A stretch of DNA of 21,275 bases from an uncultured Rhodocyclaceae bacterium. Its GTDB lineage: Bacteria > Pseudomonadota > Gammaproteobacteria > Burkholderiales > Rhodocyclaceae. Positions 14,373 to 21,275 of this stretch are shown here, one piece after another. The notes under the pieces are model-generated. The model saw only the letters and a program-made list of their open reading frames with translations, made no database searches and was not told the DNA's origin. A program made the position numbers and the translations under genes. The stretch lies in assembly GCA_934271525.1 (NCBI GenBank), contig CAKQRL010000021.1:1-21275 (forward strand). The letters run 5' to 3'. The first letter of the stretch is position 1. Each line of letters starts with the position of its first letter.

Positions 14373-15607
14373 TGAAAACATTAAACGAATGGTTGGCTTT
14401 TTTGGAAAGTTTGCATCCCAAAGGTGAAGCGGGCATTGAGCTTGGCTTGGAGCGTGTGGCGATTATTAAAAAGCTGTTGAATCAAAAGGAGTTTTGCCCA
14501 ATTATTCTTGTGGCTGGCACAAACGGCAAAGGCTCGGTTGTGGCGTTTTTGGAGGCGATTTTTTTATCAGCAGGTTTTAAGGTTGGCGCTTACACTTCGC
14601 CGCATTTGTGCGATTTTAAAGAACGCGTGAAAATCAATGGCAAAAAAGCCAGCGAATCCGATTTTTGCGCGGCTTTTGAAAAGGTGAAAATGGCGTGCGA
14701 CTGCACCAATGTTGCGCTGACTTATTTTGAATTTGTAACGCTTGCCGCTTTTGAAATCTTTCAAAATTACCATCCCGATTTTTTGGTTTTGGAAATGGGA
14801 TTAGGCGCGCGTTTGGATGCGGTAAATATTTATGAACCCAGCGTTTCGGTTTTAACAAGCATTGCCTTAGACCATCAAAATTTTTTGGGTGATGATGTTG
14901 AAACAATCGGTTTTGAAAAAGCGCACGTTTTCCGCGCACAAACGCCTGCTTTTGTGGGTGAATCATCGCCGCCTTTCAGTGTTTTGGAATATGCGCAAAA
15001 AATCGGGGCGCATTTGCAAATTTTTGAAAAAAATTTTGGGTTGACCGTGGAAAATCACGATTCTTTGCGTTTTTGGGGAAAAGATTTTGAGATGTTTTCG
15101 GATTTTCCAAAAATTAAAACGCCTTTGCAAAATGCCGCTATTGCCGTTGCTGTTGCCAAGTTTTTTGGGGTAAATGATTCTGCTGTTTTACAAGGTTTAA
15201 AAAACGCCACGCTTTGCGGGCGTTTTGAAATTCTGCAACAAAATCCTTTGGTGATTTTGGATGTGGCGCACAATCCGCAAGCCTTGGAAAACTTGGCAAA
15301 ATCTTGGAAAAATATTGAGCGCGCGCCGCGTTTTGCTTTGCTTGGAATGTTGAAAGACAAAGATATTGCGGGCGGTTTGCGTTTTTTTAAAGACCAATTT
15401 GACGCTTGGTTTTTGTGCGATTTAAAACCGCCGCGCGGCGCGCTAGCCGCCGATTTGGCAGCGATTATTCAAAAGGAAAATTTGGGCGGCGAAATTTTTT
15501 TATTTGAATCGCCCAAAACGGCGTTTAAAACCATTTTAGAGAAATCGCCAAAAAATGCTAAAATCGCAGTTTTTGGTTCCTTTCAAACGTTGGCAGGCGT
15601 TTTATGA
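14372..15607 (+). CDS. folC: Bifunctional folylpolyglutamate/dihydrofolate synthase
   Basis: Adds glutamate to dihydropteroate and to folates in the cytoplasm, retaining folate coenzymes. It shows the Mur-ligase-like P-loop G-T-N-G-K-G-S (49-55), Y-T-S-P-H-L (74-79) with the following K-E-R-V-K-I-N-G, E-M-G-L-G-A-R-L-D-A (141-150), T-S-I-A-L-D-H-Q (162-169), and a C-terminal D-V-A-H-N-P (family DxAHNP motif). The length is 411 residues. A repeat copy in reverse is read in frame at residues about 216-228. It starts 20 bp after ligA and overlaps the next gene by ATGA. Family order would usually put accD upstream; here ligA stands instead. Confidence 0.95.
   Translation: MKTLNEWLAFLESLHPKGEAGIELGLERVAIIKKLLNQKEFCPIILVAGTNGKGSVVAFLEAIFLSAGFKVGAYTSPHLCDFKERVKINGKKASESDFCAAFEKVKMACDCTNVALTYFEFVTLAAFEIFQNYHPDFLVLEMGLGARLDAVNIYEPSVSVLTSIALDHQNFLGDDVETIGFEKAHVFRAQTPAFVGESSPPFSVLEYAQKIGAHLQIFEKNFGLTVENHDSLRFWGKDFEMFSDFPKIKTPLQNAAIAVAVAKFFGVNDSAVLQGLKNATLCGRFEILQQNPLVILDVAHNPQALENLAKSWKNIERAPRFALLGMLKDKDIAGGLRFFKDQFDAWFLCDLKPPRGALAADLAAIIQKENLGGEIFLFESPKTAFKTILEKSPKNAKIAVFGSFQTLAGVL
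15018..15051 (-). repeat. TCCACGGT repeat copy inside folC
   Basis: Minus-orientation core TCCACGGTCAAC (15051-15040) followed by CCAAAATTTTTTTCAAAAA. On the coding strand it reads I-F-E-K-N-F-G-L-T-V-E-N, folC residues about 217-228, keeping frame. Confidence 0.85.
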
Positions 15608-16401
15608 CAACCGATTCGGACGAAATTCTCTTAAAAAAACGTGCGCGGCGGCGCTTGGTGGGCGCTGTGGTGTTTGCATCCGTGGTGGCAATCGTATTGC
15701 CGATGTTGATGGATGAAAATCCCAACCCCAAAATTGATGACGTGTTGGTGCGCATTCCGCCGCCAACACCGCGCCCAAAAGCTCCCGCCGCGCCCAAATC
15801 CGCCACACCCGCTTTGGATGATTTGGTCAATCGTAACTCTCCGCCAGAAGAGTGGAGTCAAAATCCGCCCATTCCACAAGTGCCGCAAATGCCGCAGGAA
15901 ATGGGTTTTCCAAACATTCCCGATGTCAATTTAAACCAACCAACTCCTGCGCCTGCTGTTGCAACACCCAAACAACAACCTATTCAAACAACGCCTGCAA
16001 AACAACAACAATCCAAAACGCTTTCGCGCCGCGAAGTTTTAGCTGCACAACGTGCGGCGGCAGAAAAGGAATCGGCACGCAATAACAATTCTTTGGAATC
16101 TGCGCGCGCCGCTGCTATTTTGGAAGGGCGCGATGCCGCGCCACGCCACGCTTCGGGAAGTAGTGCCGCCAAAGGAGACGCTCGCTTTTTAATTGCGTTG
16201 GGCACTTTTTCAAATACGGCGAATGTTAAAAATTTAACCAATAAATTGAATTCCTTGGGCGTGCCGAATTACACGGAAAATCTTCCGAATCAGCAAATTC
16301 GCGTGCGTGCGGGGCCATTTGGTAGCGCCAAGGCGGCGGAAGATGCGCACGCCAAAATGGGTAAAAACGGCGTGGATGGCAAAATCATCAAAGCACAATG
16401 A
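15604..16401 (+). CDS. SPOR-domain protein (DedD-like), single-pass membrane
   Basis: A bitopic inner-membrane protein with a short basic cytoplasmic start (K-K-R-A-R-R-R), one transmembrane helix (about 18-36), a long proline-, glutamine- and alanine-rich periplasmic linker (40-190), and a C-terminal SPOR domain (about 192-265, beginning R-F-L-I-A-L-G-T-F and ending R-V-R-A-G-P-F-G-S). SPOR domains bind denuded peptidoglycan strands, the product of amidases such as the AmiC encoded nearby, and gather at the septum. Architecture and placement between folC and cvpA match the DedD-type gene of beta- and gammaproteobacteria. The start overlaps the folC stop; the stop overlaps the cvpA start. The exact role in division is inference. 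Confidence 0.9.
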   Translation: MTTDSDEILLKKRARRRLVGAVVFASVVAIVLPMLMDENPNPKIDDVLVRIPPPTPRPKAPAAPKSATPALDDLVNRNSPPEEWSQNPPIPQVPQMPQEMGFPNIPDVNLNQPTPAPAVATPKQQPIQTTPAKQQQSKTLSRREVLAAQRAAAEKESARNNNSLESARAAAILEGRDAAPRHASGSSAAKGDARFLIALGTFSNTANVKNLTNKLNSLGVPNYTENLPNQQIRVRAGPFGSAKAAEDAHAKMGKNGVDGKIIKAQ

Positions 16402-17027
16402 CCACTTTTGATATTATTTGTCTGCTGATTTTAGGCATTTCCACGCTTTGGGGCTTGTGGCGTGGTTTTATCAGCGAACTTTTCGGCTTAATCGGTTGGG
16501 TTTTAGGCATTATTGGTGCCATTGAAATCGGCATTGCTGTGGGCAACGCCTTGCCCATGGAAGCAGGGCCGCTGCGCAATATGGCAGGCGGGGCGATTGT
16601 GTTTTTCACCACGATATTTTTAATTGCCATCGTTCGCATTTGTTTTAAATCCGTTTTAAAAAAATTGGGTTTGGGACCTTTTGACCACATTTTGGGGATG
16701 GTTTTTGGCATTGCGCGTGGTTCGGCAATTATCGTATTCGCCGTTTTGATTATGCGTTTTACGAGTTTGCCCGAACAAGAATGGTGGAAACAATCCAATT
16801 TCACGCGCCCGACTGCCGCCGTGGTTGATAAACTTTTGAAACACATGCCAATGGCGTGGTATCGCAAACTCAATTATTACGTTGGCAAAACAATGAATGT
16901 GTATGACAACGCCGACCCCAGCATTATGCAATCCATCAAACAAAAAGCAGAAGAACACAAAAAAATGTTGGATTATTTTTCGGGCATTAAGGAAAACGCT
17001 GATGATTTTGAACGCGATGGGGGATAG
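16398..17027 (+). CDS. cvpA: CvpA family membrane protein
   Basis: A small inner-membrane protein with four hydrophobic segments (about 5-22, 28-50, 64-84, 100-122) and a hydrophilic C-terminal tail with charged residues. The N-terminus D-I-I-C-L-L-I-L-G-I-S-T-L-W-G-L-W-R-G-F is the family signature. CvpA is needed for colicin V production in E. coli and affects envelope stress and bile tolerance elsewhere; its biochemical activity is unsettled. It lies in the conserved block folC-SPOR-cvpA-purF, starting within the SPOR gene's stop (ATGA) and ending 3 bp before purF. The length is 209 residues, slightly long because of the tail. Confidence 0.93.
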   Translation: MTTFDIICLLILGISTLWGLWRGFISELFGLIGWVLGIIGAIEIGIAVGNALPMEAGPLRNMAGGAIVFFTTIFLIAIVRICFKSVLKKLGLGPFDHILGMVFGIARGSAIIVFAVLIMRFTSLPEQEWWKQSNFTRPTAAVVDKLLKHMPMAWYRKLNYYVGKTMNVYDNADPSIMQSIKQKAEEHKKMLDYFSGIKENADDFERDGG

Positions 17028-17030
17028 CGC

Positions 17031-18533
17031 ATGTGTGGCATTTTGGGGGTAGTTTCTGCAAGTTCGGTGAATCAGTTGCTCTATGACGGTCTGCTTGTTT
17101 TGCAGCATCGCGGGCAAGATGCCGCAGGCATCGCTACGGCAGACGGCCTAACATTGCATTTGCATAAAGGTTCAGGTTTGGTGCGCGATGTTTTTCGCAC
17201 GCGCAATATGCGCTCATTGCCTGGGACGATGGGCATCGGGCATGTGCGTTATCCAACAGCGGGTTCTGCGTGCAGTTTTTCCGAGGCACAACCTTTTTAT
17301 GTGAATTCCCCCTTCGGCTTAATGTTGGCGCATAACGGCAATTTGACGAATAGCCAGCAGTTGAAAGACGAATTGTTTCAGTTGGATCGCAGGCATATCA
17401 ACACCAATTCCGATTCCGAAGTTTTATTAAACGTTTTGGCGCACGAATTGCGCAACACGATGAGCGGTTACGAATTAGACGTGGAATCAATTTTTCAAGC
17501 GGTAGCTGGTGTTTACCGCCGCTGCCGCGGTGCTTATGCCGTTGTTGTAATGATTGCAGGCGCAGGTTTACTTGCCTTTCGCGACCCAGATGGCATTCGC
17601 CCGTTGATTTTTGGCAAAGCCGAGGGCGTGGATGGCAAAACGGAATATTTGGTCGCCTCCGAATCGGTGGCATTAGACACGTTGGGATTCCAAGTCATTC
17701 GCGATATTGCCCCGGGGGAAGCCATATTCATCAACAAAGAGCGCGAGCTATTTAGCCAACAATGCGCGCAATCGCCGAGTTTGTCGCCTTGCATTTTTGA
17801 ATACGTTTATCTGGCACGGCCAGATACCGTGATTGACGGCGTTTCCGTTTATGAAGCGCGTTTGAATATGGGCGCGGCATTGGCACAAAAAGTGAAAAAA
17901 ACCGTGCCTATTGAAGAAATTGACGTGGTAATTCCAATTCCTGATTCATCTCGCCCGTCTGCCATGCAACTTGCCGCTGTGTTGGGCGTGCCGTTTCGGG
18001 AAGGTTTTGTGAAAAATCGTTATGTGGGCAGAACTTTTATTATGCCCGGGCAAACGGTCAGAAAAAAATCTGTGCGCCAAAAACTTAACACTTGCGCGCA
18101 AGAATTCAAAGGCAAACGCGTGCTTTTGGTGGATGATTCTATCGTGCGCGGCACCACTAGCCGTGAGATTGTGGAAATGGCGCGCGCCGCGGGTGCGTTA
18201 AAAGTTTATTTTGCATCGGCTGCACCGCCCGTGCGTTTTCCCAATGTTTATGGCATTGATATGCCAACCCGATTAGAACTGATTGCCACTGGCAAAACGG
18301 ATGCGGAAATTGCCGCTGAAATTGGCGCGGATGCTTTGATTTATCAAGATATTGAAGCGATGAAAAATGCAATTACTGAAATTCGCTCGGATTTAACTGA
18401 ATTTGATGCTTCTTGCTTTGACGGCCATTATGTTACAGGGGACGTAGATGAATCTTATCTTCAAGAACTTGAAACCCGCCGCCAAAGCAACACCACCAAA
18501 GAAGACGAAGACTCCGCACCGAATATTATGTAA
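17031..18533 (+). CDS. purF: Amidophosphoribosyltransferase
   Basis: First committed step of purine synthesis: transfers glutamine amide nitrogen to PRPP giving phosphoribosylamine. The N-terminal glutaminase begins M-C-G-I-L-G-V, so Cys2 becomes the nucleophile after methionine removal, with L-Q-H-R-G-Q-D-A-A-G-I (24-34) and H-N-G-N-L-T-N (101-107). The C-terminal phosphoribosyltransferase domain has the PRPP loop V-L-L-V-D-D-S-I-V-R-G-T-T-S (364-377). The length is 500 residues, normal. A G-rich GGGGGAT sits before the ATG. Its last 8 bp overlap the end of the convergent membrane-protein gene, and a repeat copy begins 4 bp after its stop codon. Confidence 0.97.
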   Translation: MCGILGVVSASSVNQLLYDGLLVLQHRGQDAAGIATADGLTLHLHKGSGLVRDVFRTRNMRSLPGTMGIGHVRYPTAGSACSFSEAQPFYVNSPFGLMLAHNGNLTNSQQLKDELFQLDRRHINTNSDSEVLLNVLAHELRNTMSGYELDVESIFQAVAGVYRRCRGAYAVVVMIAGAGLLAFRDPDGIRPLIFGKAEGVDGKTEYLVASESVALDTLGFQVIRDIAPGEAIFINKERELFSQQCAQSPSLSPCIFEYVYLARPDTVIDGVSVYEARLNMGAALAQKVKKTVPIEEIDVVIPIPDSSRPSAMQLAAVLGVPFREGFVKNRYVGRTFIMPGQTVRKKSVRQKLNTCAQEFKGKRVLLVDDSIVRGTTSREIVEMARAAGALKVYFASAAPPVRFPNVYGIDMPTRLELIATGKTDAEIAAEIGADALIYQDIEAMKNAITEIRSDLTEFDASCFDGHYVTGDVDESYLQELETRRQSNTTKEDEDSAPNIM

Positions 18534-20238
18534 TTTTCCACGGTGAACATTTTATTTTTTTGAAATAAGGGCGCAGACAGAAGGTAGAGAAAATACCGAT
18601 TAAAAATATTCCTCCCCAAATAATATCCAATTTATGAAAATGCAGGCTTTGAAAAAATAAGCCAATATCGGCGCTTTGAATATTTTCTTGGTTCATCAAA
18701 ATAATCAAAACTGTTCGGACAACATTGATGAAGGCAAGTAATAATAAACCAAAAATAATGTTGCATTGTGTTGGCAAGGATGCTCGTTCAAATACGATTT
18801 TTAAAAAATAAAAATCCACAGCAATTAAAGCAAAATAAGCAAAAATTGCCGTGCGATCTGATGATGCAAAAACTGTGGGTGAAAATCCCATAATGGCTTT
18901 TGAAAATAAACCCATAACAAAAACAAAAAGCAATAAATAATTATTTTTTGAATTTTTCAATATCAAATAAAAAATGATTAAATACCACGTAATCACCGTG
19001 CTTAAATAAGCAACAAATGAAAAAGACAAATCGGGGATGATATAATCTCTTTTAATATTATCCTGTTGTATAAATTGATTTAAAACATTCAATATTTCAA
19101 TTTGAATGCCAAAAACTTTAAGTATGCTGTTTAAAAATAATGAGCACAATACAATGGCAATGAATAATTGAATAATAGCCAAAAATCTAATATGCGTCTT
19201 TTTGTAATTTTGAAAACTTAAAACAAAAAGCGCAAAACTCAAAATTAAAAGCAAAAATCGGTCTTTTAAAAATACATTGGCTGTGGCAAAAATTCCGATG
19301 CTGATTTTTTGAAAAATATTAAAGTCGGCAAATGCTGGGAACCAGCCTTGGGTTTCGCTTTGCAGGCGAATCCAATTGCCTGGTGCCAAAAGAATTACGC
19401 CCAAAAGAAAAATATTTAAAAGCAATAAAACAAAAATCAATTTTCTGTTTTTATTACAAAAGCATAAAAATAAAACAAGAAAAACCAAAAGTACTAGCGC
19501 ACTTTGTTCTTGCGATGTGGCACAAAGAAAAGAAAATGCAAAAATAATATAATTCAAAGTGCTGATGGTTTTTTTGTGATAAATATTTTCTAAAAAAACA
19601 AAAACACCGATTAAGCCTGCCAGAGGCAAGGCATAACTGCACATAGTAGCAATCCAACCCGCAGAATTTAATTGATAAAAAGGATAAATGGCTATCAAAA
19701 AAACCAAAAGCCATGTGGCAATAACATTGTTTTTTGGGTTTAATAATTTATTCATTTGGAATGCAATAAATAAAAACACCGCAGTGTTAAATATTTTCCA
19801 AAAAACATAAGGCAGTGCTGCAAAACTGATAATAATAAAATCCACAAAAAATCGGCTGCTCCAAGTGTTGTAACGTTGAATAAGCCAATCAATAGCGCTG
19901 GAATTATATAAAACCGTGGAGTAAGCAATATCATCGCCGATAAGCGTCATAAAAAAATGAAATGTTATTAATAATATTGCATAAAAAACAAATGGTGCGT
20001 TTTTGTTTTGTATGAAAGAAAAAGAAAATCGTTTGGCAATTAAAAATAATGATAGAACAATTAAAAAAACAATTGCTCGGCTTTGAATCCAAAAATCCCA
20101 AAATTTTTCTTGGAAAGAATTAGAAATAAGAATTAATCTAGCGGGCTGATAAAATGCAAATACAAATAAAATAAAAAATACAGAAAATAAAAAAATATTT
20201 TTTAATCTAGTTTGCGGGGGGGGGGGTAGATGAGTCAT
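18526..20238 (-). CDS. Polytopic membrane protein, DUF6056-like, with poly-C contingency tract
   Basis: An integral membrane protein of 570 residues with roughly 12-14 hydrophobic helices. An acidic pair G-D-D (101-103) after the early helices, T-W-S-S-R-F (125-130) and S-A-G-W-I-A-T (192-198) recall DUF6056 or GT-C-type proteins; that suggests a glycan or lipid-linked sugar enzyme but is not proof. The ATG at 20238 follows AGGCGAAAAA; a GTG 42 bp upstream lies in a repeat. Codons 5-8 are an 11-bp C run: one C fewer leads to TAA within five codons and one more to TAG within three, so length changes would switch the protein off. The gene is visibly richer in A/T than its neighbours, suggesting separate ancestry. 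Its last residues (S-P-W-K-I-T) are encoded by a repeat copy and it overlaps purF tail to tail. Confidence 0.8.
   Translation of the reverse strand: MTHLPPPPQTRLKNIFLFSVFFILFVFAFYQPARLILISNSFQEKFWDFWIQSRAIVFLIVLSLFLIAKRFSFSFIQNKNAPFVFYAILLITFHFFMTLIGDDIAYSTVLYNSSAIDWLIQRYNTWSSRFFVDFIIISFAALPYVFWKIFNTAVFLFIAFQMNKLLNPKNNVIATWLLVFLIAIYPFYQLNSAGWIATMCSYALPLAGLIGVFVFLENIYHKKTISTLNYIIFAFSFLCATSQEQSALVLLVFLVLFLCFCNKNRKLIFVLLLLNIFLLGVILLAPGNWIRLQSETQGWFPAFADFNIFQKISIGIFATANVFLKDRFLLLILSFALFVLSFQNYKKTHIRFLAIIQLFIAIVLCSLFLNSILKVFGIQIEILNVLNQFIQQDNIKRDYIIPDLSFSFVAYLSTVITWYLIIFYLILKNSKNNYLLLFVFVMGLFSKAIMGFSPTVFASSDRTAIFAYFALIAVDFYFLKIVFERASLPTQCNIIFGLLLLAFINVVRTVLIILMNQENIQSADIGLFFQSLHFHKLDIIWGGIFLIGIFSTFCLRPYFKKIKCSPWKIT
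18537..18566 (+). repeat. TCCACGGT repeat copy at purF/membrane-protein convergent ends
   Basis: Core TCCACGGTGAAC (18537-18548) followed by ATTTTATTTTTTTGAAAT. The only convergent junction in the window with a single rather than paired copy. It lies inside the 3' end of the minus-strand membrane protein gene. Confidence 0.85.
20216..20226 (-). repeat. Poly-C (11) tract near the start of the membrane protein gene
   Basis: Eleven G on the plus strand, read as CCC-CCC-CCC-CC(G) on the coding strand, giving P-P-P-P at residues 5-8. At 11 the gene is in frame. Both single-base changes end in stop codons at once. This is the design of slipped-strand contingency loci in Neisseria, Campylobacter and Haemophilus. 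Confidence 0.85.
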
Positions 20239-20275
20239 TTTTTCGCCTGTCAAAAAGGGTAATATTTTAAAACAA

Positions 20276-20305
20276 TCCACGGTAAACGTTGATTTTTTTT
20301 GAAGG
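20276..20305 (+). repeat. TCCACGGTAAAC repeat copy between dsbB and membrane protein gene
   Basis: Exact core (20276-20287) followed by GTTGATTTTTTTTGAAG. Lies in the 90-bp gap between dsbB and the next minus-strand gene; unpaired. Confidence 0.87.
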
Positions 20306-20328
20306 TTTGGTGTGGGAAATTTGAAATT

Positions 20329-20847
20329 TTAAAAATAGCGTTGGGCGTTGAATAAAACAAATGCCACGTAAAGAGCAATCGCAAGAAAGCATAAAAATGA
20401 CCAGTTGGCCATGGAAAGTCCGAACATTGCCCATTCAATGCTTGAACAAAAGCCTGTTGCCAAAAACCATTCTGGCCAGCGCAGCCCCAAAAAATCCACA
20501 AATTGTTCAATGATGTTCGGTTCGGAAAATCCACATTCTGGTAAAATGCCCGGAAAAAACTGCATCACGCTTTGATATGCCGCCAAAACGGCGCCGCCCA
20601 ATGCAATAAAAATTGTTAAAAATGCAAGGGTTTTCCACACTTTTGGAAAACCGCTCAAAAGAAAGGTGAGAAAGGCGATGGCGGCGATTGTGAAATACAA
20701 AACCCGCTGAAAAATACAGTAGGGGCAGGGGTTGAGTTGGTAGAAGGATTGCAAAGCCATTCCTAAAAAACTGATGGCAGCGCTACCAATAGCCAAAACC
20801 AAAAAGAACACGGCGGGCGGCAAGTATTTGATTTTTTCTAAAAACAT
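20329..20847 (-). CDS. dsbB: Disulfide bond formation protein B
   Basis: Inner-membrane quinone reductase that reoxidises DsbA, driving disulfide formation in the periplasm. Four transmembrane helices and both redox pairs are visible: Cys41-Pro-Tyr-Cys44 in the first periplasmic loop and Cys105 (P-E-C-G-F) with Cys134 in the second. The ubiquinone-region Q-R (47-48) follows the first pair. The length is 172 residues, as usual. I chose the ATG at 20847: a GAG lies 5-7 bases upstream and a promoter predicts transcription starting near 20869, downstream of the alternative TTG at 20874. The same strand as the phase-variable membrane protein, 90 bp apart. Confidence 0.95.
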   Translation of the reverse strand: MFLEKIKYLPPAVFFLVLAIGSAAISFLGMALQSFYQLNPCPYCIFQRVLYFTIAAIAFLTFLLSGFPKVWKTLAFLTIFIALGGAVLAAYQSVMQFFPGILPECGFSEPNIIEQFVDFLGLRWPEWFLATGFCSSIEWAMFGLSMANWSFLCFLAIALYVAFVLFNAQRYF

Positions 20848-20875
20848 AAAGTTCTCGTTGAAATTTTTTTTCAAG

Positions 20876-20903
20876 GTTTTACCAAAAATGGCGAATCGGT
20901 CAA
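20876..20903 (-). promoter_or_regulatory. Candidate sigma70 promoter of dsbB
   Basis: On the minus strand TTGACC (20903-20898), a 16-bp spacer and TAAAAC (20881-20876), predicting a transcript start about 20-25 bp before the dsbB ATG. Seen by eye. Confidence 0.5.
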
Positions 20904-20963
20904 TATTTGTTCTGTAACAAAACGATTAAAAATCGTGGCAGGCGTGGTGTGTTAATATTTTAT

Positions 20964-20995
20964 AATTTTCAAAAAAATAATGCGTTTACCGTGGA
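20964..20995 (-). repeat. TCCACGGTAAAC repeat copy upstream of the right-end gene
   Basis: Minus-orientation exact core (20995-20984) followed by GCATTATTTTTTTGAAAAT. It lies between divergent dsbB and the right-end ORF; a TATAAT at 20961-20966 next to it could be a -10 for the plus-strand gene but I see no good -35. Confidence 0.86.
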
Positions 20996-21042
20996 AAATT
21001 GCCGTTAAAATGAAAAAGTTTTAAAGAAAAAGGAGCGTAAAA

Positions 21043-21275
21043 ATGTCCGCCTTTCATTTAAAGGATGGAAGTATAATTTTTAAAGCAAAAGAAATGAATA
21101 ACACTTTGCGCATTCCATTTTTCCAACCAAAAATTTTGAATAAAGCGTGGGTTTTGTCTGGTGTTTTGTGGCGAGATGATTTTACGGATGAAGCACGCCA
21201 AGGCGCCATTAATGCGGTTAAAGGCAAATATTTTGAATTGTGGGGTGCGGAATTTTTAAAAGATGTGTTGCCTTG
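21043..21275 (+). CDS. Unrecognised protein, 5' part only
   Basis: An open frame of 77 codons running off the window, with AAGGAG 7 bases before the ATG, the second clearest ribosome binding site here. It begins M-S-A-F-H-L-K-D-G-S-I-I-F-K-A-K and continues with a mixed hydrophilic, soluble-looking sequence including N-K-A-W-V-L-S-G-V-L-W-R-D-D-F. There is no signal peptide, membrane helix or motif I recognise. Codon use resembles the neighbouring housekeeping genes. It is divergent from dsbB. Confidence 0.7.
   Translation, partial: MSAFHLKDGSIIFKAKEMNNTLRIPFFQPKILNKAWVLSGVLWRDDFTDEARQGAINAVKGKYFELWGAEFLKDVLP

Noticed and set aside
19905..19921. AAACCGTGGA inside the membrane protein gene
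   Set aside because: Only 8 bases of the core match and the expected A/T tract spacing is not met.
107..20995. CRISPR array or transposon origin for the repeats
   Set aside because: Copies are scattered over 21 kb with no regular spacers, no cas genes, and no visible target duplications or transposase in the window.

Overview
The window looks like the chromosome of a low-GC betaproteobacterium, most likely close to the Burkholderiales. The evidence is gene order: hemN beside fnr with a SafE-type protein and a copper P-type ATPase, tsaE-amiC divergent from queG, and folC-SPOR-cvpA-purF. This placement is inference from synteny and protein character; no search was run. Almost everything is ordinary housekeeping gene content.

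Layout. Bases 1-153 hold a run of 21 G and a paired inverted repeat. On the minus strand, 5429 down to 154 is a likely operon hemN-safE-copA-galU, with fnr divergent from it on the plus strand (5475-6206). A higA-like antitoxin with a 5'-truncated HigB-like toxin follows on the minus strand, then queG (minus), whose start overlaps that of tsaE (plus). tsaE overlaps amiC. An S4-domain protein (minus) and an isochorismatase-like hydrolase (plus) diverge from a 28-bp gap. The initiator tRNA-fMet lies 5 bp in front of dacB (minus). Divergent from it runs a tight plus-strand series ligA-folC-SPOR protein-cvpA-purF. On the right are a polytopic membrane protein with an 11-bp poly-C tract in its fifth to eighth codons, dsbB (both minus), and the start of an unrecognised gene (plus).

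The striking feature is an interspersed repeat. The 8-mer TCCACGGT opens 19 copies of a 12-bp core (12 are exactly TCCACGGTAAAC; the rest are CAAC, GAAC or CTAC variants). In nearly all, a few bases beyond the core, comes an A/T tract of about seven T then G/C and several A. That is about 0.9 copies per kb, in both orientations. At every convergent gene end two copies meet head to head and share one A/T tract, making a long hairpin. Single copies lie between genes and also in frame inside copA, amiC and folC, and they supply the last codons or stop codons of ligA, safE and the membrane protein. A long core plus phased A/T tract, about one copy per kb, terminator pairing and tolerance inside genes resemble known DNA uptake sequences of Neisseriaceae and Pasteurellaceae, but the sequence is neither of theirs. 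I propose it as a candidate undescribed uptake-signal dialect, with a REP/MITE-type element as the main alternative.

Together with the poly-C contingency tract, this suggests a naturally competent, phase-variable, possibly host-associated organism. That is inference; no competence gene lies in the window.
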